In this document: positions 55,638 to 64,000 of the stretch, one piece after another | How the letters are laid out: each line of letters opens with the position of its first letter | Numbering within the stretch: position 1 is the first letter of the stretch | Assembly: GCA_043554545.1 (NCBI GenBank) | Contig: CP121337.1 | Location: 4,808,945 to 4,872,944, forward strand | Direction of reading: 5' to 3' | Source of the DNA: UBA7330 sp043554545 | Lineage (GTDB): Bacteria > Bacteroidota > Bacteroidia > Cytophagales > Cyclobacteriaceae | Length of the DNA: 64,000 nucleotides | Translations under genes and position numbers: made by a program | Notes under the pieces: generated by a model | The model's input: the letters and a program-made list of their open reading frames with translations, nothing else | Databases searched by the model: none | Told to the model about the DNA's origin: nothing

Positions 55638-55712
55638 GACCTATCTTCGCAATAAACGATTCCTGTTGGCGATAGTTCCATTATACCCTTTTAAAGCTGT
55701 GAATTTACTGCA

Positions 55713-56363
55713 ATGAATTGGTTATCGAAGTATAGAGATGATTTTTTAGAGAATTGGTTCAGCATTGATGGAAAATTTCTTTTCATTACAATCAGTGCGA
55801 TTTATATCATCCTCTATTTGCTGAAACGCATGTTGATCATTGATCAGATTGCAGCCTTTGAAATCCTTCAGGAACGAGGAGAAATGTGGGTTTTTGATCT
55901 GTTTTTTGGATTGACCTATTTATCAGTCCCCATATTTCTGGCATGGAAATTTACATTAACCGCTTTTGTTCTTTGGGTAGGATGCTTCATGTTTGGCTAC
56001 AAAATAACCTTTGCACAACTCTGGAAAATGGTAACCATTTTCGAATTGGTTTTTATTGTTGCGGAAGTAGTAAAGCTTATCTGGTTTACCGTGATGCCTC
56101 AGGACCTTAGTTTTCAGGATTATCAGGCCTTCTATCCTATGAGTTTGATGAACCTGGTAGATTATCAAACGGTCTCCGCCCAATGGCATTACCCATTGAA
56201 GGCATTAAATATATTTGAAATCATTTACTGGTTATTATTTGTTTCAGGAGTCTTTTGGATTAGTGGCAAAAGGTTGTCTATTTCAGTGTTTGTGGTGTCA
56301 TCATCCTACATATTGATGTTCTTCCTCTGGCTTTTTTACTATATTTTGGTCTACAAGGGATAG
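55713..56363 (+). CDS. Multi-pass membrane protein of unknown function
   Basis: 216 residues, five or six hydrophobic helices (about 22-40, 63-78, 83-96, 108-126, 166-183, 190-212). The layout is reminiscent of Yip1-like membrane proteins but no motif confirms it. Divergent from the TPR-like gene. Confidence 0.6.
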   Translation: MNWLSKYRDDFLENWFSIDGKFLFITISAIYIILYLLKRMLIIDQIAAFEILQERGEMWVFDLFFGLTYLSVPIFLAWKFTLTAFVLWVGCFMFGYKITFAQLWKMVTIFELVFIVAEVVKLIWFTVMPQDLSFQDYQAFYPMSLMNLVDYQTVSAQWHYPLKALNIFEIIYWLLFVSGVFWISGKRLSISVFVVSSSYILMFFLWLFYYILVYKG

Positions 56364-56478
56364 GTTATTGACAAAATTTAACAAACAGATAGACTGATTT
56401 ACTTTTACTTACCTCCAGCTTTATTATTACAAATGACTATTTTCGCCTTTCAGTCTCTGAAAATGAAATAGATAGTCC

Positions 56479-59439
56479 ATGGGATATCAAAGGATCAACA
56501 TAATCTTCGGATGGTTTAGTTTTTTAATAGCACTGGTGATCTATCTGATTACCGTAGAGCCAACAGCCAGCTTTTGGGATTGTGGCGAATTTATCGCCTG
56601 CTCCTATAAGCTTGAGGTTCCTCATCCTCCAGGAGCTCCATTTTTTCTACTGATAGGTAGAATTTTCAGCATGTTCGCTTTGGGTGATGTGACGCAAGTC
56701 GCTTATTGGGTAAATATTCTCAGTGTGTTGAGTAGCGCTTTCGCTATCCTGTTCCTTTTTTGGTCAATCACACATTTAGTAAAAAGGGTTCTTGGAATCA
56801 AGTCAGGTGAAGAAACCGAAAGTCAAACGATATTGATCATGGCAGCTGGATTTGTTGGAGCCATGGCTTGTACTTTTTCTGATACTTTTTGGTTTTCAGC
56901 TGTGGAGGCAGAAGTCTATGGCATGTCTGCTTTTTTCACAGCTTTTGTCTTCTGGGCCATTCTGAAGTGGGAAAATATTGAGGATGATTCCAAAGGAAAC
57001 AAATGGTTGATTCTTATTGCCTATATGATTGGATTATCTATTGGAGTCCACTTACTTAACTTGGTCACTATTCCAGCCATGGCATTGATATTCTATTTCA
57101 AGAAATATCAAAACTTCAACAAAAGAGGAATTATTCTGACGCTTGCAGGCGCATTTGGCATCATCATGGTTGTTATGCTGGGTGTTATTCCCGGTTTACC
57201 ATCCGTTGCCAGTACCCTTGAAATCTTTTTTGTTAATGGATTGGGTCTTCCTTTTGGTTCAGGAACCATATTTTTCGGACTGGCCTTCCTGGGTGGATTA
57301 ATATATGGAATTATTTACTCGATTCGCAAAGGCAAAGTAGTGCTCAATACAGCGTTACTATGTTTCACCTTTATCATGATTGGTTACTCCTCTTATACTC
57401 TGGTATTGATCAGGAGTACCTATAATCCTCCTATTGATGAAAATAATCCAGAGGATATCCTTTCTTTCGTTTCTTATCTAAAACGTGAGCAATATGGGAG
57501 CAGACCATTGGTTCATGGACAGTACTTTACTGCGCCAGTTATCTCTCAGGAGCGGGGTGCAAAAGTCTACATGAAAGGGGAGGATAAATACGAGATTAAA
57601 GACTACAAAGTTGATTATGTATATGATCCTCAGCATACGACCATACTACCAAGGATGTACAGCTCCGATGATAGACATGTACAGAGGTACCGGGAAATCA
57701 CCGGCCTCGCTGAAGGAGAAAAACCTACGTTTATAGACAACCTTGAATTCATGTTTACCTACCAACTGGGACACATGTATATGAGGTATTTCCTCTGGAA
57801 TTTTTCAGGTAGAGCATCTGATGTTCAGGGTGCTAGTTCAGTGGGACTCATCCCGAACAATGACATTCCGGTGGTAATTCAGGAGAATGAGGGTCGTAAT
57901 ATCTACTTTGCTATTCCTCTCTTGCTGGGATTACTGGGTATGTTCATCCAATTCAAGAAAGATCAAAAATATTTTTGGGTAACCCTGCTGCTATTTTTCC
58001 TTACGGGAGCTGCCCTGGTCCTTTACCTTAACTCACCTCCAATAGAGCCTCGTGAACGGGACTACATCTATGCAGGATCGTATTACGTCTTTGCTATCTG
58101 GATTGGGTTTGGTGTGCTGGCTTTATTTGACATGCTTTCTTTTGCCATTAAAAACGCAAAGGTAGCAGCTATCTCAGCCGGTATTATTTGCTTATCAGTA
58201 CCTGCAATTATGGCTGCTGAGAATTGGGATGATCATGACCGTTCAGACAGATACTTTTCTGTGGATGCAGCCAAGAACTACTTAAATTCCTGTGCACCCA
58301 ACGCAATTATTTTTACGGGTGGTGACAACGATACTTTCCCACTTTGGTATGCGCAGGAAGTAGAAGGCTTCAGAACAGATGTGAGAGTGATTGTACTGAG
58401 CTATTTCAATACGGATTGGTATATCAATCAGATGATGCGCCCTGCCTATGAGTCTAAGCCACTGCCGTTTGGGCTTACTGCCGATAACTATCGTCAGGGT
58501 GGACCCAATGATTATCTGGTTGTGATGGAAAATAAGGGAATTCAAGGGTCTATCAATGCCAAGCAATACTTAAACCTTGTGAAATCAGGAGATTCAAGGT
58601 TACAAGTGCCATCAAGATTGGGTTCCACCTTAACTACGGTGCCTGCCAAGTCCATGTCACTCCCTATTGACGTAGAGAAAATCAAAGCCATGGGCATCGT
58701 GCCTAAAGAGCATGAGGACAAAATCACAGACCGAATGGTCTGGAATCTTAAAGGAAATGCACTGTATAAAAGTGACCTTGCCGTGATCGACTTAATAGTT
58801 AATTCAAATTGGGAGCGACCGATTTACTTTAATACGACTTCCTTGTACAGTCTGAATTTTGATATTGGGAAATATGTGGTTCAGGAAGGTATTGCTTATC
58901 GCTTGTTGCCTATACAGGGTAATGGCGGGGGAGACTTTCTGGTGGACACTGACCTGATGTATGACAATCTGATGAATAACTACTTCTGGAGAAATTTGGA
59001 TGATCCTGATGTTTATTATTCTCAGGACTACCGAAACTTTTGTCTGAACCATCGATCTGCATTTAATACAATTGCTGATAAACTGATAGAAAAGGGTGAT
59101 TTGGAACGGGCTAGAAAGATTATATTCAAATCTCTGGAGGTGATGCCAAATGAATCAATTCCATATGATGAATTTAGTGTTCAACAAGTTTCTGTTTTGC
59201 TTGGTGTAGGGGAGGAAGAAAAGGCGAATGAAATAGCAGAAATATCTGCCCAGGGTGCGGTAGAATATTTAGACTACATTCTTGACAAAGGGATCAATGA
59301 CCGAGATATGCTGAGGAAGAAGTTATTCATGTTAAATGAACTGACCCGGGCATATAAATCTAATGGTAGAGATGAGAAAGCGGCAGAATATGAGAGTTTG
59401 CTTAATTCGTACTACGCAAGAGCGCAACAAAGTCTTTAA
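56479..59439 (+). CDS. DUF2723 multi-pass membrane protein (probable glycosyltransferase)
   Basis: 986 residues. About fourteen hydrophobic segments fill residues 10-580; the rest is soluble. The first loop, TVEPTASFWDCGEFIACSYK (27-46) followed by PHPPGAPFF, is the DUF2723 signature, with the acidic pair expected of GT-C sugar transferases. The human relative TMEM260 O-mannosylates proteins; bacterial members probably use a lipid-linked sugar donor. The large C-terminal part carries a TPR-like end (IIFKSLEVMPNESIPYDEF). Confidence 0.85.
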   Translation: MGYQRINIIFGWFSFLIALVIYLITVEPTASFWDCGEFIACSYKLEVPHPPGAPFFLLIGRIFSMFALGDVTQVAYWVNILSVLSSAFAILFLFWSITHLVKRVLGIKSGEETESQTILIMAAGFVGAMACTFSDTFWFSAVEAEVYGMSAFFTAFVFWAILKWENIEDDSKGNKWLILIAYMIGLSIGVHLLNLVTIPAMALIFYFKKYQNFNKRGIILTLAGAFGIIMVVMLGVIPGLPSVASTLEIFFVNGLGLPFGSGTIFFGLAFLGGLIYGIIYSIRKGKVVLNTALLCFTFIMIGYSSYTLVLIRSTYNPPIDENNPEDILSFVSYLKREQYGSRPLVHGQYFTAPVISQERGAKVYMKGEDKYEIKDYKVDYVYDPQHTTILPRMYSSDDRHVQRYREITGLAEGEKPTFIDNLEFMFTYQLGHMYMRYFLWNFSGRASDVQGASSVGLIPNNDIPVVIQENEGRNIYFAIPLLLGLLGMFIQFKKDQKYFWVTLLLFFLTGAALVLYLNSPPIEPRERDYIYAGSYYVFAIWIGFGVLALFDMLSFAIKNAKVAAISAGIICLSVPAIMAAENWDDHDRSDRYFSVDAAKNYLNSCAPNAIIFTGGDNDTFPLWYAQEVEGFRTDVRVIVLSYFNTDWYINQMMRPAYESKPLPFGLTADNYRQGGPNDYLVVMENKGIQGSINAKQYLNLVKSGDSRLQVPSRLGSTLTTVPAKSMSLPIDVEKIKAMGIVPKEHEDKITDRMVWNLKGNALYKSDLAVIDLIVNSNWERPIYFNTTSLYSLNFDIGKYVVQEGIAYRLLPIQGNGGGDFLVDTDLMYDNLMNNYFWRNLDDPDVYYSQDYRNFCLNHRSAFNTIADKLIEKGDLERARKIIFKSLEVMPNESIPYDEFSVQQVSVLLGVGEEEKANEIAEISAQGAVEYLDYILDKGINDRDMLRKKLFMLNELTRAYKSNGRDEKAAEYESLLNSYYARAQQSL

Positions 59440-59813
59440 TTAGACTTCAGAAATTTGTAAGCTTTTTTGAATCTGGAAATTTCGTCTTTCACAACCAGAA
59501 AATAATATCCGGAGGCTAAATCCTTTACAGGGATTCGATATTTCCCATTGCCTAGTGTTTCTGAGCTAATGATCACACTGTTACCAATGATACTATGCAT
59601 TTCAAATTCTACTTTTTCTAATGTGGAATTGGATAGCTCAACAATGATATATTCTACCGCTGGATTGGGGTAGACTTCTATCTTGTTTTCAGTTTTTAGA
59701 GATTGATTAGAAAAGTTGATTTCCGGGTTTACAGTCTCACCAGTATTCGTCTGTGCAAATCCGCTGAGGGCGAAAAGTAATCCAAACGACGCTATAATGA
59801 GTTTATTGTGCAT
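59436..59813 (-). CDS. Small exported protein consisting mostly of a T9SS type A sorting domain
   Basis: 125 residues. A signal peptide (cleavage near GFA) and a short spacer precede a C-terminal sorting domain that starts EVYPNPAVEYIIVEL and contains DLASGYYFLVV, ending FKKAYKFLKSN. Such domains direct cargo through the type IX secretion system. Here there is almost no cargo. It overlaps the stop of the DUF2723 gene by 4 bp on the opposite strand. Confidence 0.88.
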   Translation of the reverse strand: MHNKLIIASFGLLFALSGFAQTNTGETVNPEINFSNQSLKTENKIEVYPNPAVEYIIVELSNSTLEKVEFEMHSIIGNSVIISSETLGNGKYRIPVKDLASGYYFLVVKDEISRFKKAYKFLKSN

Positions 59814-59958
59814 GCTACTAATACAAAGTACGCAAAAAAAAAGCCAAAGTTTAGATATTTTATTAAAATATTATCGACTTCAATGCGTTTAAGCGCCCTT
59901 TTCACTCATAAATTTTGTTAAAATCTATTTCTGAAGGGATTATTAAGCATTTTTAAGG

Positions 59959-61464
59959 CTAGCGCTGATCGATAATTTTTTTTATTGCCGAAGGGATAAA
60001 ATCAGTTATGTCGGAAGCGATCATACCATGAAGTCCGATTTTCTCAGCGGCGAGGTCGCCTGCTAAACCGTGTAGGTACACCCCCAACAATAAACTTTTG
60101 AAGGGGTCTTTTATTTGACCCAACAAACCAGCGATTAACCCAGTCAATACGTCACCACTTCCGCCGGAAGCCATCCCTGGATTACCCGAGCAGTTATAAT
60201 ATATGACTCCGCTTGGAGCGCAAACCAGAGAATAAGCACCTTTGAGCACCACGCTTATTTTATATTTCCTTGCAAAGGATCTTAACAGCTCGACTTTTTC
60301 ATAATCGTCTGACCATTTTCCGACCAGCCGCTCAAATTCTCCTGGGTGAGGAGTGAGAATACTGCCTGGAGGAACCTCTTTGAGTAAATGCATATTCTGT
60401 GATAAAATATTGAGCGCGTCGGCGTCTATTACCATAGGATTTTTAATGGCAGTCAACAATTGAATCATTGCCTTTACAGTTTCTTCACCAGTACCTATAC
60501 CAGGGCCAATTGCAATGGCGTCATAAGAGATATCATTTATTTCTGATATTAAGTCAAGGTGCCTGTCCTCAATTACCATGGCTTCAGGTACTGAGATTTG
60601 AAGTATATCTCTACCACAGCCTGGTACCTGAACAAAAAGTAACCCTGCTCCGGCCCTTAGTACAGCTCTTGCGCATAATACAGAAGCACCCATTTTGCCC
60701 CTGCTGCCTGTAATTATTTTTACGCGACCGGCTGTTCCTTTGTGAGCAAATAAAGATCGCTCAGGAATAAGTGCTTCAAAGTCACTTGCTGTTGAAAAGT
60801 ATTGCTGTACATCCTGAGAATAAATAAAATTCTGATCGAGTCCGATATCTACGATGTGCCACTCCCCAACAAATCGTGCATGGGTTGGATGAAAAAACGC
60901 AGCTTTTGGACATTGGAAGGAAATGGTATGTCTTGGCGTAATGATGGCGTTACCCTCAATCGGTTTATCGGTGTAAAGACCGCTGGCAATATCAACGGAA
61001 TAAATTGTGGCTTTGGAATCATTGACGTGATTGACAAGCTGTGCATAAATCCCATCCAGTGGTCGACTTAAACCTGAGCCAAATAATGCATCGATTACAA
61101 TAACTTCCTGATCGAGGAGAGGAAAATGTTCAGGCGAATCAATAAAGCTTATTGTAATTAATAGAGATAATCTTTCCAGGTTGATTTTAAAGTCAGGAGA
61201 TCCTTTGGTTGTTTTCCCACAGACGAATACTCTTACGCTATATCCTTGTTCCTTAAGTAATCTGGCTACAGCTAAGCCATCCCCGCCATTGTTGCCGATC
61301 CCACAGAAAAGTATTATTTGATGACCACGACCTGCTAAGGCTACGAATTTCTTTACAAAAGCCCTGGAAGCCCTTTCCATCAGATCAACAGATGCAATAG
61401 GCTCATTTTCGATGGTATAGGCGTCTGCCTTTCTTATTTGCTCAGCCGTAAGAACTGGTAACAT
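59959..61464 (-). CDS. nnr: Bifunctional NAD(P)H-hydrate epimerase / ADP-dependent dehydratase
   Basis: 501 residues. The N-terminal YjeF_N epimerase (1-215) has IILFCGIGNNGGDGLAVARL; the C-terminal ribokinase-like dehydratase (225-501) has GSRGKMGASVLCARAV, TPHPGEFERLVG and NPGMASGGSGDVLTGLIAGL. It repairs hydrated NADH and NADPH using ADP. The start is 9 bp downstream of the nuoD stop, so it likely rides on the complex I message, a sensible pairing for an NADH-repair enzyme (inference). Confidence 0.95.
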   Translation of the reverse strand: MLPVLTAEQIRKADAYTIENEPIASVDLMERASRAFVKKFVALAGRGHQIILFCGIGNNGGDGLAVARLLKEQGYSVRVFVCGKTTKGSPDFKINLERLSLLITISFIDSPEHFPLLDQEVIVIDALFGSGLSRPLDGIYAQLVNHVNDSKATIYSVDIASGLYTDKPIEGNAIITPRHTISFQCPKAAFFHPTHARFVGEWHIVDIGLDQNFIYSQDVQQYFSTASDFEALIPERSLFAHKGTAGRVKIITGSRGKMGASVLCARAVLRAGAGLLFVQVPGCGRDILQISVPEAMVIEDRHLDLISEINDISYDAIAIGPGIGTGEETVKAMIQLLTAIKNPMVIDADALNILSQNMHLLKEVPPGSILTPHPGEFERLVGKWSDDYEKVELLRSFARKYKISVVLKGAYSLVCAPSGVIYYNCSGNPGMASGGSGDVLTGLIAGLLGQIKDPFKSLLLGVYLHGLAGDLAAEKIGLHGMIASDITDFIPSAIKKIIDQR

Positions 61465-61473
61465 AGATTAAAG

Positions 61474-62685
61474 TTAACGATCTACTTCGCCCATCACAAA
61501 ATCAAGTGATCCGACGATGGCAATCAGGTCTGAAAGCATATATCCATTGCTGATTTCAGACAGGACAGATAAGTTTGAAAAAGAACATGAGCGTGCTTTG
61601 CATCGAATGGCGATATCTGATCTTCCGTCAGTTCGAAAGAAATATCCTAATTCTCCTTTCGGATGCTCAGCTCTGATATAAAGATCTTGTGCTTTAGGTC
61701 TGATTTTTTTTGGAACGAGTTCCTGTGGGTTAAAAGTTGTGGTTCTTTTATGCTTACCTGTCAATTGTTGCAAACATTGCTCAATGATATGAAGTGATTC
61801 GTGACATTCACGCATACGTACCCAGGCCCTGTCCCAGCAATCTCCTGTTTCGCCCATGGCTCCTTTTCCGATAGGTATTTCAAATTCTAATTCAGGATAG
61901 ACGCTGTAACCGTCCACTCTTCTAATGTCATAGGCCAACCCCGACGCTCTTAGTATCGGGCCTGTTACACCGTAGTTGATCGCCAGGTCTAAAGGTAAAG
62001 TGCCAATTTTAGCTGTTCTGTCAATGAAAATTTTGTTGTCGATCAGCAAGTTTTCAAGGTCTTGCAATTTTGGCCTGACATAATCAATAAATTCCTGGCA
62101 CCTTGTTTCGAAACCAACTGGCAGATCATAGAAAAGGCCACCAATCCAAATGTAGTTGTACAAAAGTCGTGCGCCCGAAATCCATTCAAAAAGCCTGACG
62201 ATGTGTTCTCTGTCTCTCATGGTCCACAGAAATGGGGTGACTGCACCGATATCCAGGCCATATGTCCCAAGCGCAATAAAGTGGGAAGCAATCCTGTTGA
62301 GCTCAGCCACCAATACGCGGATATATTCAACCCTTTTAGGAATCTGATCTTGAATTCCCAACATTTTCTCTACACCCATGGCATAACAATGCTCATTGTT
62401 CATAGCAGCGGCATAATCCATTCGGTCGACATAAGGGATTACCTGATTGAACGGTACAGACTCTGCATGTTTTTCAAAGCATCGATGAAGGTAGCCAAGG
62501 TGAGGAATCACTTCTTTCACGATTTCACCATCAGTGACCACTTCCAGCCTGAGTACACCATGTGTGGAAGGATGTTGAGGTCCAAGATTGATAATCATCT
62601 CACCTGTCTTCAAGGATTTGGGGTCCTTTAATATGGGCTCTGAAAGCTTGAGATTATCTGGATGATATTTATACTGAATCTCCAT
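61474..62685 (-). CDS. nuoD: NADH-quinone oxidoreductase subunit D
   Basis: 403 residues from the ATG at 62685 (MEIQYKYHPDNLKLSEPI), preceded by an A-rich leader with AAAAGGA; an earlier start at 62733 lies deep inside nuoC. INLGPQHPSTHGVLRL and VPYVDRMDYA are the 49-kDa subunit signatures around the quinone site. Overlaps nuoC by 17 bp. Confidence 0.97.
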   Translation of the reverse strand: MEIQYKYHPDNLKLSEPILKDPKSLKTGEMIINLGPQHPSTHGVLRLEVVTDGEIVKEVIPHLGYLHRCFEKHAESVPFNQVIPYVDRMDYAAAMNNEHCYAMGVEKMLGIQDQIPKRVEYIRVLVAELNRIASHFIALGTYGLDIGAVTPFLWTMRDREHIVRLFEWISGARLLYNYIWIGGLFYDLPVGFETRCQEFIDYVRPKLQDLENLLIDNKIFIDRTAKIGTLPLDLAINYGVTGPILRASGLAYDIRRVDGYSVYPELEFEIPIGKGAMGETGDCWDRAWVRMRECHESLHIIEQCLQQLTGKHKRTTTFNPQELVPKKIRPKAQDLYIRAEHPKGELGYFFRTDGRSDIAIRCKARSCSFSNLSVLSEISNGYMLSDLIAIVGSLDFVMGEVDR

Positions 62686-63211
62686 CCTTTTTTTCAAATT
62701 GAGGAATATCGTCTGGAGATTGATCCCGATCATATTTTACGGTCATCCCATGATATTTTTCCTGTTCCTTATAATCTTTTCTTAGGGGATAACCTTTCCA
62801 GTCCTTGGGAAGTAAGATCCTCCGGAGGTCTGGGTGATGGTTAAATTTAATTCCCAACAGGTCAAAGGTCTCTCTTTCATGCCAGTTGGCTGTGCGCCAA
62901 ATGTGCTGTACAGAGTTGATTACAGGTTTTTTACGTTTCAGCAATACTTTAAGCATGAGGTGAAGGCCTCTCGGTATGCTGTATAGGTTGAAGATGACTT
63001 CCATGGTCTCTGCTTCCGGGCCATTGTCAATCCCTGTCAGACAGCTAAGTTGGTCAAAGTAAGTGCCTTCATTACTGTGGAGTAACTCACAGACCTCGAC
63101 AATTCTTTTATCTGAAATCTGCAATGCCTGCGGAGTAGCAGTTAAGTCCTCTCCTGTAATGGCATCAGGATATTCTTTTGATATCAATACTTTGATTTCT
63201 TCGAAATCCAT
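62669..63211 (-). CDS. nuoC: NADH-quinone oxidoreductase subunit C
   Basis: 180 residues of the 30-kDa subunit. WRTANWHERETFDLLGIKF is the family signature and LRRILLPKDWKGYPLRKDY follows. It is part of the peripheral arm of complex I. Start overlaps the nuoB stop by one base (TAATG). Confidence 0.97.
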   Translation of the reverse strand: MDFEEIKVLISKEYPDAITGEDLTATPQALQISDKRIVEVCELLHSNEGTYFDQLSCLTGIDNGPEAETMEVIFNLYSIPRGLHLMLKVLLKRKKPVINSVQHIWRTANWHERETFDLLGIKFNHHPDLRRILLPKDWKGYPLRKDYKEQEKYHGMTVKYDRDQSPDDIPQFEKKDGDSV

Positions 63212-63738
63212 TAGGCAAGTTTTTTTCTCTTTGATAGTAATTTCTCAAGCGCTTCTGGTTTCAATGATGATTCTTTTCGAATCTTTTCCTGGAGCTTCAT
63301 GATGCCTCCGAGCAATGCTTCAGGTCTTGGAGGACAACCAGGTACATAAATGTCGACAGGTATAATCTTATCCACTCCCTTAACTACATGGTAACCATGT
63401 TCCCAATATGGGCCTCCACAGTTTGCACATGATCCCATAGATATTACATATCTGGGTTCTGACATTTGCTCATAGAGCCTGCGTACACGATCGCCCATCT
63501 TAAAAGTGACTGTTCCTGAAATAATGATAACATCAGACTGTCTTGGTGATGCCCGAGGAAGAACACCAAACCTGTCCAGGTCGTACCCTGAAGCTGCAGT
63601 AGAGAAGAATTCCATGGCGCAGCAGGCCAGCCCGAACCCCATAGGCCAGATGCTCGATAGGCGTGCCCAATTGAGTACATCATCGAGTTTAGTGATTACG
63701 ATGCCCCCTTCCCCTAACTTATGATCATGTAATCCCAT
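63211..63738 (-). CDS. nuoB: NADH-quinone oxidoreductase subunit B
   Basis: 175 residues. GLACCAMEFFS supplies the first two cysteines of cluster N2, SMGSCANCGGPYW the third, and VYVPGCPPRPEALLGGI the fourth. Complete. It lies directly against nuoA at 63739. Confidence 0.97.
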   Translation of the reverse strand: MGLHDHKLGEGGIVITKLDDVLNWARLSSIWPMGFGLACCAMEFFSTAASGYDLDRFGVLPRASPRQSDVIIISGTVTFKMGDRVRRLYEQMSEPRYVISMGSCANCGGPYWEHGYHVVKGVDKIIPVDIYVPGCPPRPEALLGGIMKLQEKIRKESSLKPEALEKLLSKRKKLA

Positions 63739-64000
63739 TTATTTAATATATCGTTTATTGAATTCCTGGTATTCATCCATAGGAATTTTGGAGTGGTAAT
63801 CTGATTTTTCAGGACTTGGTTTAACCCAATCCAGCATGTCATTGGCCCAAACATAAACAAGGCCTAAAAATAGTATACCCACAAAAATAAAAATTTCGAT
63901 GAGTGAGAAAATACCCCATAGCCCCTGTGTTTCGTCGATCAATTGTTTGTCTGAAAAGATAAGGGCCCAAGGAAACAGAAATACTAATTCAGCTTCGAAA
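63739..64000 (-). CDS. nuoA: NADH-quinone oxidoreductase subunit A, C-terminal part (runs off the right edge)
   Basis: The frame is open to the window edge. The first visible residues are FEAELVFLFPWALIFSDKQL, the conserved core of NuoA, followed by the last membrane helix and the polar tail. The N-terminal part is beyond the window. First of the visible complex I genes. Confidence 0.93.
   Translation of the reverse strand, partial: FEAELVFLFPWALIFSDKQLIDETQGLWGIFSLIEIFIFVGILFLGLVYVWANDMLDWVKPSPEKSDYHSKIPMDEYQEFNKRYIK

Overview
The window looks like chromosome from a low-GC member of the Bacteroidota, most likely Cytophagales-like. The grounds are a fused SecDF translocase, a stand-alone type IX secretion (T9SS) sorting domain, a DUF2723 membrane glycosyltransferase, a carboxypeptidase-regulatory-like outer-surface protein, and many ATGA/TTGA-coupled genes with occasional TTG starts. 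No rRNA, CRISPR array, prophage or intact insertion sequence is visible. One tRNA gene is present.

Layout. 1-12.6 kb: 5' end of leuA, an unknown helical protein, an aminotransferase, a BCCT transporter, a YeiH-type exporter, a DsbA-like protein, an Hpt-like protein and secDF. 12.66-14.5 kb: a uridine kinase and an FKBP isomerase are both broken against about 1.1 kb of strongly G-depleted sequence that includes 372 consecutive bases without a single G. This is the oddest stretch of the window and probably an assembly or sequencing artefact. 14.5-19.5 kb: nrnA-like phosphoesterase, ndk, scpA, dxs and a TerB-like protein. 19.5-23.4 kb: translation-coupled kynurenine genes (3-hydroxyanthranilate dioxygenase, kynureninase, kynurenine monooxygenase) with a divergent SDR whose catalytic Tyr/Lys are replaced. 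23.5-30.4 kb: zinc-ribbon membrane protein, lipoproteins, an M19 dipeptidase, an ArsR regulator coupled to a HAD nucleotidase, and P5C dehydrogenase.

30.6-40.3 kb is more accessory in character: an exported 1409-residue TPR-CHAT protein followed by an exported thioredoxin-like protein, then small membrane and coiled-coil proteins and an AbiC-like phage abortive infection protein. 40.4-41.9 kb is a rearranged tRNA-Arg(CCU) locus. It holds one intact tRNA, a GIY-YIG nuclease gene squeezed between it and a decayed tRNA copy, and two tandem 451-bp units carrying further decayed tRNA copies. The decayed copies are invaded by short palindromes, one of them in the anticodon loop, and each tandem unit also carries a frameshifted copy of the 3' end of the neighbouring sugar kinase gene. 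This is the best candidate in the window for an undescribed small mobile system.

41.9-54.5 kb: PfkB kinase, HflX, an exopolysaccharide export set (GT4 glycosyltransferase, Wza-like lipoprotein, Wzc-like tyrosine kinase), a TPR protein, ComA-type phosphosulfolactate synthase, a DUF368 polyprenyl-phosphate translocase, aroE and uvrB. 54.5-64 kb: TPR protein, unknown membrane protein, DUF2723 protein, T9SS tail protein, nnr bifunctional NAD(P)HX repair enzyme, and nuoD-C-B-A of complex I reading out of the window.

All assignments come from reading sequence and recalling families; no database search was run.
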